A DNA stretch of 14,463 nucleotides, from contig DATGKW010000178.1 in NCBI GenBank assembly GCA_035294465.1, positions 1 to 14,463 of the forward strand. Direction: 5' to 3'. Made by a program: the position numbers and the translations under genes. The notes under the pieces are model-generated. The model was not told the DNA's origin. It did no database searches and saw only the letters and a program-made list of their open reading frames with translations. This stretch comes from Paraktedonobacter sp035294465 (GTDB taxonomy: Bacteria > Chloroflexota > Ktedonobacteria > Ktedonobacterales > Ktedonobacteraceae). Shown here in pieces: positions 7,705-14,144 of this stretch (the first letter of the stretch is position 1; every line of letters starts with the position of its first letter).

Positions 7705-7947
7705 CTACTGCTTATAGCGCTCAACAATATCGGCGTCGCGTACTTTGGCCTCGTCGGGATTGAGGTGGGCCGAGCGCAGGGCGCGACGCTGGCGCAACAA
7801 GTCCCAGCACTGATCAAGATTGACTTCGAGCTGGCGCATGCGTCTATGTCCCTCTTCGCTCAGGTCTCCTTGCTGCCATTGCTGTGTCAACTGATGCTCT
7901 TCGTCGACCAACTCCGAGATGCGCTTTAAGATCTGATTGTCGTCCAT
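7705..7947 (-). CDS. DUF2630 family small helical protein
   Basis: 80 residues, full family length. It is predicted to be all helical, with the hallmark LVDEEHQL near residues 13-20, LDQCWDLLRQRRA near 44-56, NPDEAKVRD (63-71) and a C-terminal IVERYKQ. The family is known mainly from actinobacteria and Chloroflexota and has no established function that I know. It lies directly behind zwf, separated by 12 bp. Its Shine-Dalgarno TAAGGAGG (7955-7962, minus strand) begins with the zwf TAA stop, so the two are co-transcribed and very likely translationally coupled. A role linked to glucose-6-phosphate dehydrogenase or NADPH supply is inferred from this context only. Its 3' end is 6 bp from the convergent amidase stop. 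Confidence 0.88.
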   Translation of the reverse strand: MDDNQILKRISELVDEEHQLTQQWQQGDLSEEGHRRMRQLEVNLDQCWDLLRQRRALRSAHLNPDEAKVRDADIVERYKQ

Positions 7948-7954
7948 TCTCGTG

Positions 7955-7962
7955 CCTCCTTA
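7955..7962 (-). promoter_or_regulatory. Shine-Dalgarno of the DUF2630 gene overlapping the zwf stop codon
   Basis: On the minus strand, TAAGGAGG includes the zwf TAA stop (7960-7962) and sits 7 bases before the DUF2630 ATG (7945-7947). Ribosomes ending zwf would stand on the start site of the next gene. This is a classic arrangement for coupled translation. Confidence 0.8.
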
Positions 7963-9348
7963 TTTTTCAATGGCGGCCTCTGTTGGGTTATGCCAGCCGC
8001 CGTCACCTGCGATGATGCCTTCGGCCTGGGAGGGTCCCCAGGTGCCGGGATCGTATTCATAAAGCGGGAGCTCATTGCTCAGAACCGGATCGACTACGCT
8101 CCACGCGGCCTCAACCGTATCCTCACGCACAAAGAGCGAAGGATCGCCGCGCATAGCATCGCCGAGCAGGCGCTCGTATGGAGCCATCTCGTTAACGGGC
8201 CGGTGGTGGGCGACTAGTTCGACCTCTTCACCGCGCCAGCTTTCGCCCGGCAGCTTCGAGCGCGCGCTCACTGCAATCAGCACCTCTGGACTCAGGCGAA
8301 AACGCACGTAGTTATGGGTAGCTTCGTCTTCTCCGAAGACCGTGTGTGGCGGCTCTTTCATCTGCACCAGTACCTCTGTGCAGGTCACAGGCAGGTGTTT
8401 GCCAGCGCGAATGTAAAATGGCACTCCTGCCCAGCGCCAGGTATCCAGATAGAGTTTGACCGCTGCAAATGTCTCAACCTGAGAAGCGGGCGCGACGCCA
8501 TCCTCCTGGCGATAGCCCCGATACTGGCCGCGTACAACGCTGGTCCGGTCAAGTGGGCGCATCGCCTTGAAAATATGCGCTTTCTCGTCGCGAATTGACT
8601 CAGGATCGTGGAACGTGGGAGCTTCCATGGCGATGAGGGATACCACCTGCAGCATATGATTCTGAATGACATCGCGAATCGCTCCGGTCTCTTCGTAAAA
8701 TTTGCCGCGTCCCTGCACGCCGAAATTTTCAGCCATAGTGATCTGCACGCTTTCGATATAATTGCGGTTCCAGATGGGCTCCAGGAACGAGTTGGCGAAG
8801 CGAAAGTAGAGAATGTTCTGCGCCGGCTCCTTGCCCAGATAGTGATCGATACGGAAGATAGCCTCTTCGGAGAAGACCGAGCTGAGCACCTGGTTCAGTT
8901 CGCGGGCGGATTTGAGGTCGCGGCCAAAGGGCTTCTCGATTACCACGCGGGCGCCATTGGCACAACCAGACTTGCCCAGGCCCTCTACCACAGGCTCGAA
9001 CATGCTGGGCGGGATGGCCAGGTAGTGGAGAGGATGCTGCGCGCTGCCCAGAACTTCGCGCAGCTTCTGATAGGTTTCTGGCTTGCCGTAGTCACCTGAG
9101 AGATATTGCAGGCGCGTGCGGAGCTTCTCAAAGGCTGCCTGGTCAACGCCGCCGTGCTCCTCGAGGCTCTGATGTGCGCGTTCGCATAATTGTGCGCTGG
9201 TCCAGGGACGACCCGCGACCCCAATAATAGGCATATCCAGATGGCCCCTGCGAATCATGGCCTGAAGAGCCGGAAAAATTTGCTTATATGCCAGATCGCC
9301 GGTCGCGCCAAAGAAGACCAGCGCGTCGGAATGAACCTTATCCTGCAT
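7960..9348 (-). CDS. zwf: Glucose-6-phosphate 1-dehydrogenase
   Basis: 462 residues, slightly shorter than the common 480-510. It oxidises glucose 6-phosphate to 6-phosphogluconolactone with NADP+ (or NAD+), the first step of the oxidative pentose phosphate pathway. Visible features are the N-terminal Rossmann motif FFGATGDLAYKQIFPAL (residues 12-28); EKPFGRD with Lys139; the active-site signature RIDHYLGKE (166-174, His169 binding the phosphate); and RDVIQNHMLQ with the catalytic His231. The C-terminal half follows the family, including PFYIRAGKHLP and the YEYDPGTWGP end. The fingerprint has GATGDLAYK where many enzymes have GASGDLAKRK. The start at 9348 is preceded by AGGAGG eight bases upstream. 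It is first in a two-gene unit with DUF2630. I found no clear promoter. Confidence 0.97.
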   Translation of the reverse strand: MQDKVHSDALVFFGATGDLAYKQIFPALQAMIRRGHLDMPIIGVAGRPWTSAQLCERAHQSLEEHGGVDQAAFEKLRTRLQYLSGDYGKPETYQKLREVLGSAQHPLHYLAIPPSMFEPVVEGLGKSGCANGARVVIEKPFGRDLKSARELNQVLSSVFSEEAIFRIDHYLGKEPAQNILYFRFANSFLEPIWNRNYIESVQITMAENFGVQGRGKFYEETGAIRDVIQNHMLQVVSLIAMEAPTFHDPESIRDEKAHIFKAMRPLDRTSVVRGQYRGYRQEDGVAPASQVETFAAVKLYLDTWRWAGVPFYIRAGKHLPVTCTEVLVQMKEPPHTVFGEDEATHNYVRFRLSPEVLIAVSARSKLPGESWRGEEVELVAHHRPVNEMAPYERLLGDAMRGDPSLFVREDTVEAAWSVVDPVLSNELPLYEYDPGTWGPSQAEGIIAGDGGWHNPTEAAIEK

Positions 9349-9606
9349 GACTATAACCTCCTGATCTTGTTACTTCCCTGGAGAAAAGTTCCCAGGTGTT
9401 CCTTCTCAGGATATAACATTGTGTCCAGGACCGTTTATTTTGCCCTGCTTATCGTAGCGCTCTTCACGAGAAGGGAAAGTAAACGCTCTGCCGGGATTGT
9501 GGATTGCCGGTCCGAATCATTACGGGAGGAATATCGCTCACGTTTCCTGACGGCTGCTGTCCGATTTGGTTTGCTTCTTCTCTTACTCGTCACCTTGCTT
9601 TCCCTC

Positions 9607-9634
9607 TTGACAATTACCGATATATCGTTGTAAT
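9607..9634 (+). promoter_or_regulatory. Candidate promoter P1 for the MarR-ABC operon
   Basis: TTGACA (9607-9612) matches the -35 consensus perfectly. After a 16-base spacer comes TGTAAT (9629-9634), five of six for the -10. A palindrome CGATATATCG fills most of the spacer, so a protein bound there would block RNA polymerase. Transcription would start near 9641 and give a leader of about 155 bases before the marR start. Confidence 0.6.
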
Positions 9635-9661
9635 GAAGTATACATGATACCGATATATCGT
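9615..9661. repeat. Two direct copies of a palindromic site (TACCGATATATCGT), likely operators
   Basis: The 14-base sequence TACCGATATATCGT occurs at 9615-9628 and 9648-9661, exactly 33 bp apart, about three helical turns. Each has the perfect 10-bp palindrome CGATATATCG as core. The first lies between the -35 and -10 of P1, the second just after its predicted start. That is the geometry of cooperative repressor sites. Winged-helix repressors (MarR, PadR) bind dyads of this kind, but the binding protein cannot be named from sequence. Confidence 0.65.
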
Positions 9662-9700
9662 ATTATGAAAGGGCGGGAACAAATCTTCGAGATAAAGCTA

Positions 9701-9729
9701 TTGACGACATTGTATCTCTGCTATATAAT
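9701..9729 (+). promoter_or_regulatory. Candidate promoter P2 for the MarR-ABC operon
   Basis: TTGACG (9701-9706, five of six), a 17-base spacer, then a perfect TATAAT (9724-9729). This is the best promoter match in the window. The start would fall near 9736, leaving a leader of about 60 bases before ATG 9798. Confidence 0.75.
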
Positions 9730-9751
9730 TAGATAGGTTGCCTAATAAATT
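9727..9751. promoter_or_regulatory. Imperfect dyad over the P2 start, candidate MarR operator
   Basis: Core TAGG-TTG-CCTA (9734-9744) is an inverted repeat centred on 9739. It is flanked by further symmetric bases (AATT to the left, AAAT to the right) after a short mismatched stretch. It overlaps the end of the TATAAT and the predicted start site. TTGCCTA-type half-sites and overlap with the promoter are common for MarR proteins, and the first gene downstream is a MarR protein, so autoregulation is likely. Confidence 0.5.
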
Positions 9752-9785
9752 GGATACCAACGTATTTGCCAACCTGTTCAAAGGC

Positions 9786-9790
9786 GGAGG
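9786..9790 (+). promoter_or_regulatory. Shine-Dalgarno that fixes the marR start
   Basis: GGAGG followed by a 7-base spacer before ATG 9798-9800. The frame is open further upstream to a TTG at 9738. That TTG has no ribosome-binding site, and it lies inside the proposed operator and within two bases of the predicted transcription start, so the ATG is preferred. Confidence 0.8.
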
Positions 9791-9797
9791 GCAGCAA

Positions 9798-10331
9798 ATG
9801 GAGCAGAATACGACAACGAAGGAAACTGCCCAGAGACTTGCGCGGTCTGTGATGCAGTTCAATAAAGTGTTTATGCACTTTCATAGAAACGACTTGCGTC
9901 ACGCTTTTACCGGATGTACCCCTGGTTCGGTGGGCGTTTTGTTTATAGTCAGGGAGAGAAATAGATCTGAAGCTTGCGAGGTACAGGTCTCAGAGGCTCA
10001 TAAGCTGATAAAGGTCTCGGAGATCAGTGAGTTGATGCATGTAACCTCTCCAACGATCACTCAGTTTATTAAGGATCTTGAAGCGAACGGACTGGTCGAG
10101 AGGCACATCGATCCCATGGATAGACGAGCTGTTGGCATTGCCTTAACAGAGCGGGGCGAGGAAGTTGCTTGCAGGATCGAGAGCCTCTTTGCCGAATCCT
10201 TTCAAGGATTGGTCGAATACCTGGGTGATGAGCAGAGCAATCAACTGGCTGGCCTTTTATCCAAAGCGCTGCGCTATTTCAGCGAGAAGGATACGGGTGC
10301 GCATCAGTTTTATGTGCATCAGTCTCAGTGA
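9798..10331 (+). CDS. MarR-family transcriptional regulator
   Basis: 177 residues. The winged helix-turn-helix is clear: IKVSEISELMHVTSPTITQF (71-90) as the helix-turn-helix, then KDLEANGLVERHIDPMDRRAV (92-112) as recognition-helix end and wing, with the family DxxDRR motif. Flanking helices (1-40 and 120-160) would form the dimer interface. A charged stretch around 52-70 between the second helix and the DNA-binding region is longer than in typical MarR proteins. MarR proteins usually repress their own operon and let go when a small, often aromatic or lipophilic, ligand or an oxidant binds. This gene is first in an operon with two ABC exporter genes; its stop is followed after 17 bp by the first of them. 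The upstream dyads (9615-9661 and 9727-9751) are its natural candidate operators. Confidence 0.92.
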   Translation: MEQNTTTKETAQRLARSVMQFNKVFMHFHRNDLRHAFTGCTPGSVGVLFIVRERNRSEACEVQVSEAHKLIKVSEISELMHVTSPTITQFIKDLEANGLVERHIDPMDRRAVGIALTERGEEVACRIESLFAESFQGLVEYLGDEQSNQLAGLLSKALRYFSEKDTGAHQFYVHQSQ

Positions 10332-10348
10332 AATGGAGATGGAAAAGT

Positions 10349-12088
10349 ATGATTAAACTTATGCGGTTTCTCAAACCGTATCGTTTTTTTCTTGCGCTTG
10401 TCCTGCTGCTGGCAGTCGGACAAGCGACAGCCAACCTGTATCTGCCAAACTTGATGGCAGATATTGTGAATAATGGGATTATCAAGAACGATACCGGCTA
10501 CATCTGGAGAACCGGCGGCGTAATGGGATTGGTCGCGATTGGTGGGACTATCTGTGCTGTAGTGGGCATTTTCTTCTCGTCTCAGGTCGCGGCCGGGTTG
10601 GGGAAGATCGTCCGCGCCGAGATTTTCTACAAAGTCCAGCGTTTTTCGCTCCACGAATTCGATACTGTGAGTACAGCATCATTGATCACGCGCACCACGA
10701 ACGATACCACGCAGGTTCAGCAGGTGCTGGTGATGATTCTGAACATGCTGATCACTGCTCCGATCACAGTAGTTGTTGGCGTGATCCTGGCCTTAAATCA
10801 GGATGTGGGGCTGTCGTGGATACTGGTGGTGATCATGCCGGTGCTCGTCACTATTGTTCTCGTGTTGTTGAGCAAGGCCATCCCTTTGTTTACTGCTATG
10901 CAAAAAAAGCTGGATAAGCTCAATCTTATTCTGGACGAGGGTTTAACCGGCGTGCGCGTGGTGAGGGCATTTGATCGTGTGAGGCATGAAGAAGAGCGTT
11001 TTGACGAAGCGAACCGCGATGTGACCGCTATAGCGATTAAAGTCAACCAGATGATCGCCTCGCTGATGCCAGTGATGATGCTGATGGTGAACCTCTCCAG
11101 TATTGCAATTATCTGGTTTGGTAGCATTCGCGTCAATGATGGAAACTTGCAGGTTGGTGCCCTCTTCGCATTCTTGCAGTATGCCTTCCAGATTCTCTTC
11201 GCTCTCTTGATGGTCTCGATGATGTTTATCATGCTGCCACGCGCCGCAGCTTCCGCGACCAGGATTAATGAGGTGCTGTCCATGGAACCTGAAATTACTG
11301 ACGCTGCGAAGGTGAGGGAAGCGACCGAACTGCGGGCTACAGTCGAGTTTCAGGATGTAACCTTTAGCTATCCTGGCGCGGAAGAGCCGGCTCTTTCCCA
11401 TGTCTCCTTCAAGACCGGACCCGGCGAGGTAACGGCGATTATTGGCGGCACAGGAGCGGGCAAATCGACTCTGGTTAGCCTGATCCCGCGTTTCTACGAT
11501 GTAGATAGCGGCCGCATCCTGGTTGATGGCGTCGATATTCGCGAGATGTCGCAGGAGCATTTGCGAGCGAAGATTGGTTTTGTACCGCAGAAGGCTGTGC
11601 TGTTTACGGGGACAATCAACGAGAATCTGCGCTATGGCAAAGAGGATGCGACAGAGGATGAAATCAGGCATGCAGCTGATGTGGCGCAGGCCAGCGAATT
11701 CATTGCGAACATGCCGGATGGGTTTCATTCGGTGATCGCCCAGGGTGGAACGAACGTGTCAGGTGGGCAAAAGCAGCGTCTCTCGATTGCTCGCGCCCTG
11801 GTGAGACGGCCGGAAATTTACGTGTTCGACGATACCTTCTCAGCGCTGGATTTCAAGACCGACGCCAAATTGCGTGCTGCTCTGAAAGAGGAAACGCGTG
11901 ATTCTACCGTGTTGATCGTAGCTCAACGGGTCAGCACCGTGATGGACGCGGATCGGATCATTGTTCTGGAGAATGGGCATGTCGCTGGCATTGGCACTCA
12001 CCGAGAACTGATGGAAACCTGCCCTGTTTACAGTGAAATCGTCTACTCACAGCTTTCGGCGAGGGAACTTGCGGAGGAGATCGCATGA
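10349..12088 (+). CDS. ABC exporter half-transporter with degenerate ATPase site (first subunit of heterodimer)
   Basis: 579 residues from ATG 10349, with GGAG at 10335-10338. A GTG at 10328 overlapping the marR stop is in frame but has no ribosome-binding site. The N-terminal half is a six-helix membrane domain of the exporter type (about 10-300); the C-terminal half is a nucleotide-binding domain. Motifs: Walker A GGTGAGKST (366-374), Q-loop Gln414, intact signature VSGGQ (470-474) and Walker B YVFDD (491-495). The catalytic Glu is replaced by Asp495, and the switch His is replaced by Gln526 (VAQRVST). Both changes are typical of the non-hydrolysing subunit in heterodimeric multidrug exporters such as TM287/288 and BmrCD. 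It overlaps the next gene by four bases (ATGA), which fits equal production of partners. The substrate is unknown; drugs or lipids are usual for the family. Confidence 0.93.
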   Translation: MIKLMRFLKPYRFFLALVLLLAVGQATANLYLPNLMADIVNNGIIKNDTGYIWRTGGVMGLVAIGGTICAVVGIFFSSQVAAGLGKIVRAEIFYKVQRFSLHEFDTVSTASLITRTTNDTTQVQQVLVMILNMLITAPITVVVGVILALNQDVGLSWILVVIMPVLVTIVLVLLSKAIPLFTAMQKKLDKLNLILDEGLTGVRVVRAFDRVRHEEERFDEANRDVTAIAIKVNQMIASLMPVMMLMVNLSSIAIIWFGSIRVNDGNLQVGALFAFLQYAFQILFALLMVSMMFIMLPRAAASATRINEVLSMEPEITDAAKVREATELRATVEFQDVTFSYPGAEEPALSHVSFKTGPGEVTAIIGGTGAGKSTLVSLIPRFYDVDSGRILVDGVDIREMSQEHLRAKIGFVPQKAVLFTGTINENLRYGKEDATEDEIRHAADVAQASEFIANMPDGFHSVIAQGGTNVSGGQKQRLSIARALVRRPEIYVFDDTFSALDFKTDAKLRAALKEETRDSTVLIVAQRVSTVMDADRIIVLENGHVAGIGTHRELMETCPVYSEIVYSQLSARELAEEIA

Positions 12089-14031
12089 GTCAGAATGGAA
12101 ATACACAGCGTCCGATGGGGCCAGGCCCTATGGGCCGGGGAGGATGGGGTGCGATGGGCAGGCCAGTGGAGAAGCCCAAGGATTTCTGGAGAACGCTCAG
12201 GAGACTGCTTGGCTACTTCTTGCCACAGAGGATTCGCCTCTCGGTTGTGCTTATAGCGGCCATCTTCGGGACGGTGTTTAACATTGTCGGCCCAAAAATT
12301 CTGGGTCTGGCAACTACTAAGCTTGTCGATGGCCTGATTGCCAAGTTTAAGGCCATAGAGATAAATGCGAAGATTGCCCAGGCACTGGCGAGAAATCCGT
12401 CCCTTCCGGCGCACCCGGTACCTGTTCCCGGCATCGATTTTGGCTATATCGGGACTGTTCTCCTGATTCTGCTTGGCTTATACGTGCTCAGCGCGTTTTT
12501 CATGTACATCCAGCAGTTTTTGATGGCCAGCGTAGCGCAGAGAACCGTATATCAACTGCGCAAAGAGGTGGACGAGAAGCTGTCCCGCCTGCCACTCAAA
12601 TACTTTGATGGGCGCACGCATGGAGAAATTCTCAGCCGCGCCGTCAATGACATGGATAACATCAGTACCACGCTTCAGCAGAGCGTGACACAGCTCATTA
12701 CCTCCGCAGTGACCCTGCTCGGCGTGCTTGGAATGATGCTCTACATCAGCTGGGAATTGAGTCTGATTGTGCTGGTGACGCTTCCACTCAGCCTGTTTGT
12801 GGTTATGGGAGTTGCAAAACGCTCGCAGGAGTACTTCAGAAATCAGCAGCGCTCGCTTGGTGATCTCAACGGCCATGTTGAGGAGATGTACACCGGCCAT
12901 AAGATTGTGAAAGCCTTTGGGCACGAGAGCAAAGCAATTGCCGAATTTGATGGGTTCAATGAGAAGCTCTATGAGGCTGGCTGGAAAGCGCAGTTCGTTT
13001 CCGGCATCATTATGCCTCTCATGAGATTTGTCGGAAATATTGGCTATGTCTTTGTGGCGGTGGTTGGCAGCGTTATGGTGACGCAAAATTCCATTGCCAT
13101 CGGGGATGTGCAGGCATTTATTCAATATGCTCAACAGTTTACCCAGCCAATCACGATGCTGGCGAATATTGCCAACGTGATTCAATCGTCGATGGCCTCG
13201 GCTGAGCGCATCTTCGAGCTACTGGATGAGGAGGAGCAGGTGCCTGAAGTGGCTGATCCGGTAGTGATCGAATCTCCCAGGGGTGCAGTTGAGTTCAGGC
13301 ACATCAGGTTCGGGTATAGCGAAGATAACATCCTGATCGAGGATATGAATATCGTCGTCAAGCCTGGACAAATGATCGCAATTGTTGGCCCGACCGGCGC
13401 TGGCAAGACGACCCTGGTCAACCTGCTGATGCGTTTCTACGAGGTCAATGACGGTGAGATTCTGGTCGACGGTGTCAATATCACGCAGATGCGACGTGGG
13501 GATCTGCGCCGCATCTTTGGCATGGTGCTTCAAGACACCTGGCTGTTCAATGGGACCATTCGCGATAATATTGCGTATGGGCGTGGCGATGCTACTGAGG
13601 AAGAGATTGTGCGCGCGGCAAAAGCAGCCTATGCTGACCACTTTATCAGGACGTTGCCAGAGGGTTACAATACTGTTCTGAATGAGGATGCGACCAACAT
13701 CTCAGCCGGGCAGAAGCAGTTACTGACGATTGCCCGCGCGTTTCTGGCCGATCCAGAAATCCTGATTCTGGATGAAGCGACCAGCAGTGTCGATACGCGA
13801 ACCGAGATCCAGATCCAGAAGGCCATGACTGAGTTGATGAGGGGCAGGACGAGCTTTGTGATTGCTCACCGACTCTCCACCGTGCGAGATGCGGACCTGA
13901 TCCTGGTCATGAATCATGGTACGATCATCGAGACAGGGACCCACGAAGAACTGCTCGCGCAGAAAGGCTTCTATGCCGATCTCTACAACAGCCAGTTTAG
14001 AGGTCGTGTGCTTGAAGAGGAGGCGGTATAG
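12085..14031 (+). CDS. ABC exporter half-transporter with consensus ATPase site (second subunit of heterodimer)
   Basis: 648 residues. The start overlaps the previous stop as ATGA, with GGAGGAGA (12073-12080) in front. Order: a Gly/Met/Pro-rich cytoplasmic N-terminus (about 1-28); a KPKDF elbow segment; a six-helix membrane domain (about 48-370); and a nucleotide-binding domain (about 400-640). Motifs: Walker A GPTGAGKT (435-442, Lys441), Q-loop Gln483, Walker B ILILDE with catalytic Glu564, and switch His595 (IAHRLST). The signature is altered to ISAGQ (539-543) instead of LSGGQ. It would therefore supply the working Walker and switch residues for one site and the imperfect signature for the other, complementing its partner. 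A stretch of about 40 residues (80-120) between the first two membrane helices is much longer than in most such exporters and would face outside. The operon ends at the terminator 14081-14118. Confidence 0.94.
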   Translation: MSQNGNTQRPMGPGPMGRGGWGAMGRPVEKPKDFWRTLRRLLGYFLPQRIRLSVVLIAAIFGTVFNIVGPKILGLATTKLVDGLIAKFKAIEINAKIAQALARNPSLPAHPVPVPGIDFGYIGTVLLILLGLYVLSAFFMYIQQFLMASVAQRTVYQLRKEVDEKLSRLPLKYFDGRTHGEILSRAVNDMDNISTTLQQSVTQLITSAVTLLGVLGMMLYISWELSLIVLVTLPLSLFVVMGVAKRSQEYFRNQQRSLGDLNGHVEEMYTGHKIVKAFGHESKAIAEFDGFNEKLYEAGWKAQFVSGIIMPLMRFVGNIGYVFVAVVGSVMVTQNSIAIGDVQAFIQYAQQFTQPITMLANIANVIQSSMASAERIFELLDEEEQVPEVADPVVIESPRGAVEFRHIRFGYSEDNILIEDMNIVVKPGQMIAIVGPTGAGKTTLVNLLMRFYEVNDGEILVDGVNITQMRRGDLRRIFGMVLQDTWLFNGTIRDNIAYGRGDATEEEIVRAAKAAYADHFIRTLPEGYNTVLNEDATNISAGQKQLLTIARAFLADPEILILDEATSSVDTRTEIQIQKAMTELMRGRTSFVIAHRLSTVRDADLILVMNHGTIIETGTHEELLAQKGFYADLYNSQFRGRVLEEEAV

Positions 14032-14080
14032 AGGGGGAAGATCTCTGGGAAGACCGTTTCTGGCTTTGTTCGGTCTCTTG

Positions 14081-14122
14081 AGGCATGTGCGGCGCATTGA
14101 GTTGCGCCGCACATGCCTTTTT
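14081..14122 (+). terminator. Strong Rho-independent terminator of the MarR-ABC operon
   Basis: A perfect 16-bp stem (14081-14096 with 14103-14118; left arm AGGCATGTGCGGCGCA) has a six-base loop TTGAGT and is followed by TTTT to 14122. It lies 49 bp after the second ABC gene. A weaker hairpin AGACCG/CGGTCT (14051-14056 with 14071-14076) precedes it. The minus-strand dioxygenase gene ends at 14145, so the same stem may also help end that transcript, though no T-run follows it in that direction. Confidence 0.9.
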
Positions 14123-14144
14123 GTGAACTATTGTTCTTTGTAAG

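Larger units (their letters stand above)
9349..9785. other. Divergent regulatory region between zwf and the MarR-ABC operon
   Basis: About 440 bp. The left part (9349-9600) contains the zwf Shine-Dalgarno and no supported gene; a plus-strand hydrophobic frame ending at 9633 and a minus-strand basic frame are probably chance. The right part (9607-9751) carries two promoter-like sequences and two kinds of dyad, listed separately. The region must contain control sites for both directions, but I could place promoters only for the rightward genes. Confidence 0.6.

Noticed and set aside
9438..9596. Minus-strand GTG-started basic frame of about 50 codons upstream of zwf
   Set aside because: It has low-complexity Arg/Ser composition and no family resemblance, and it sits in a regulatory spacer.
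9430..9633. Small hydrophobic plus-strand peptide ending at 9633 (a leucine-rich stretch resembling a membrane helix)
   Set aside because: There is no credible start codon after the GGGAGGA at 9525-9531, and the frame continues from antisense zwf. It is probably chance.
9738..9797. Longer MarR start at TTG 9738
   Set aside because: It lies in the proposed operator and within two bases of the P2 start, without a Shine-Dalgarno. ATG 9798 has GGAGG at the right distance.
10943..11728. Long minus-strand open frame of 261 codons inside the first ABC gene
   Set aside because: It is antisense to a highly conserved ABC exporter. Its composition (His/Asn/Arg-rich) is that of a reverse-complement shadow.
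12478..13185. Long minus-strand open frame of 235 codons inside the second ABC gene
   Set aside because: It is antisense to conserved membrane-domain sequence, with no ribosome-binding site and shadow-like composition.
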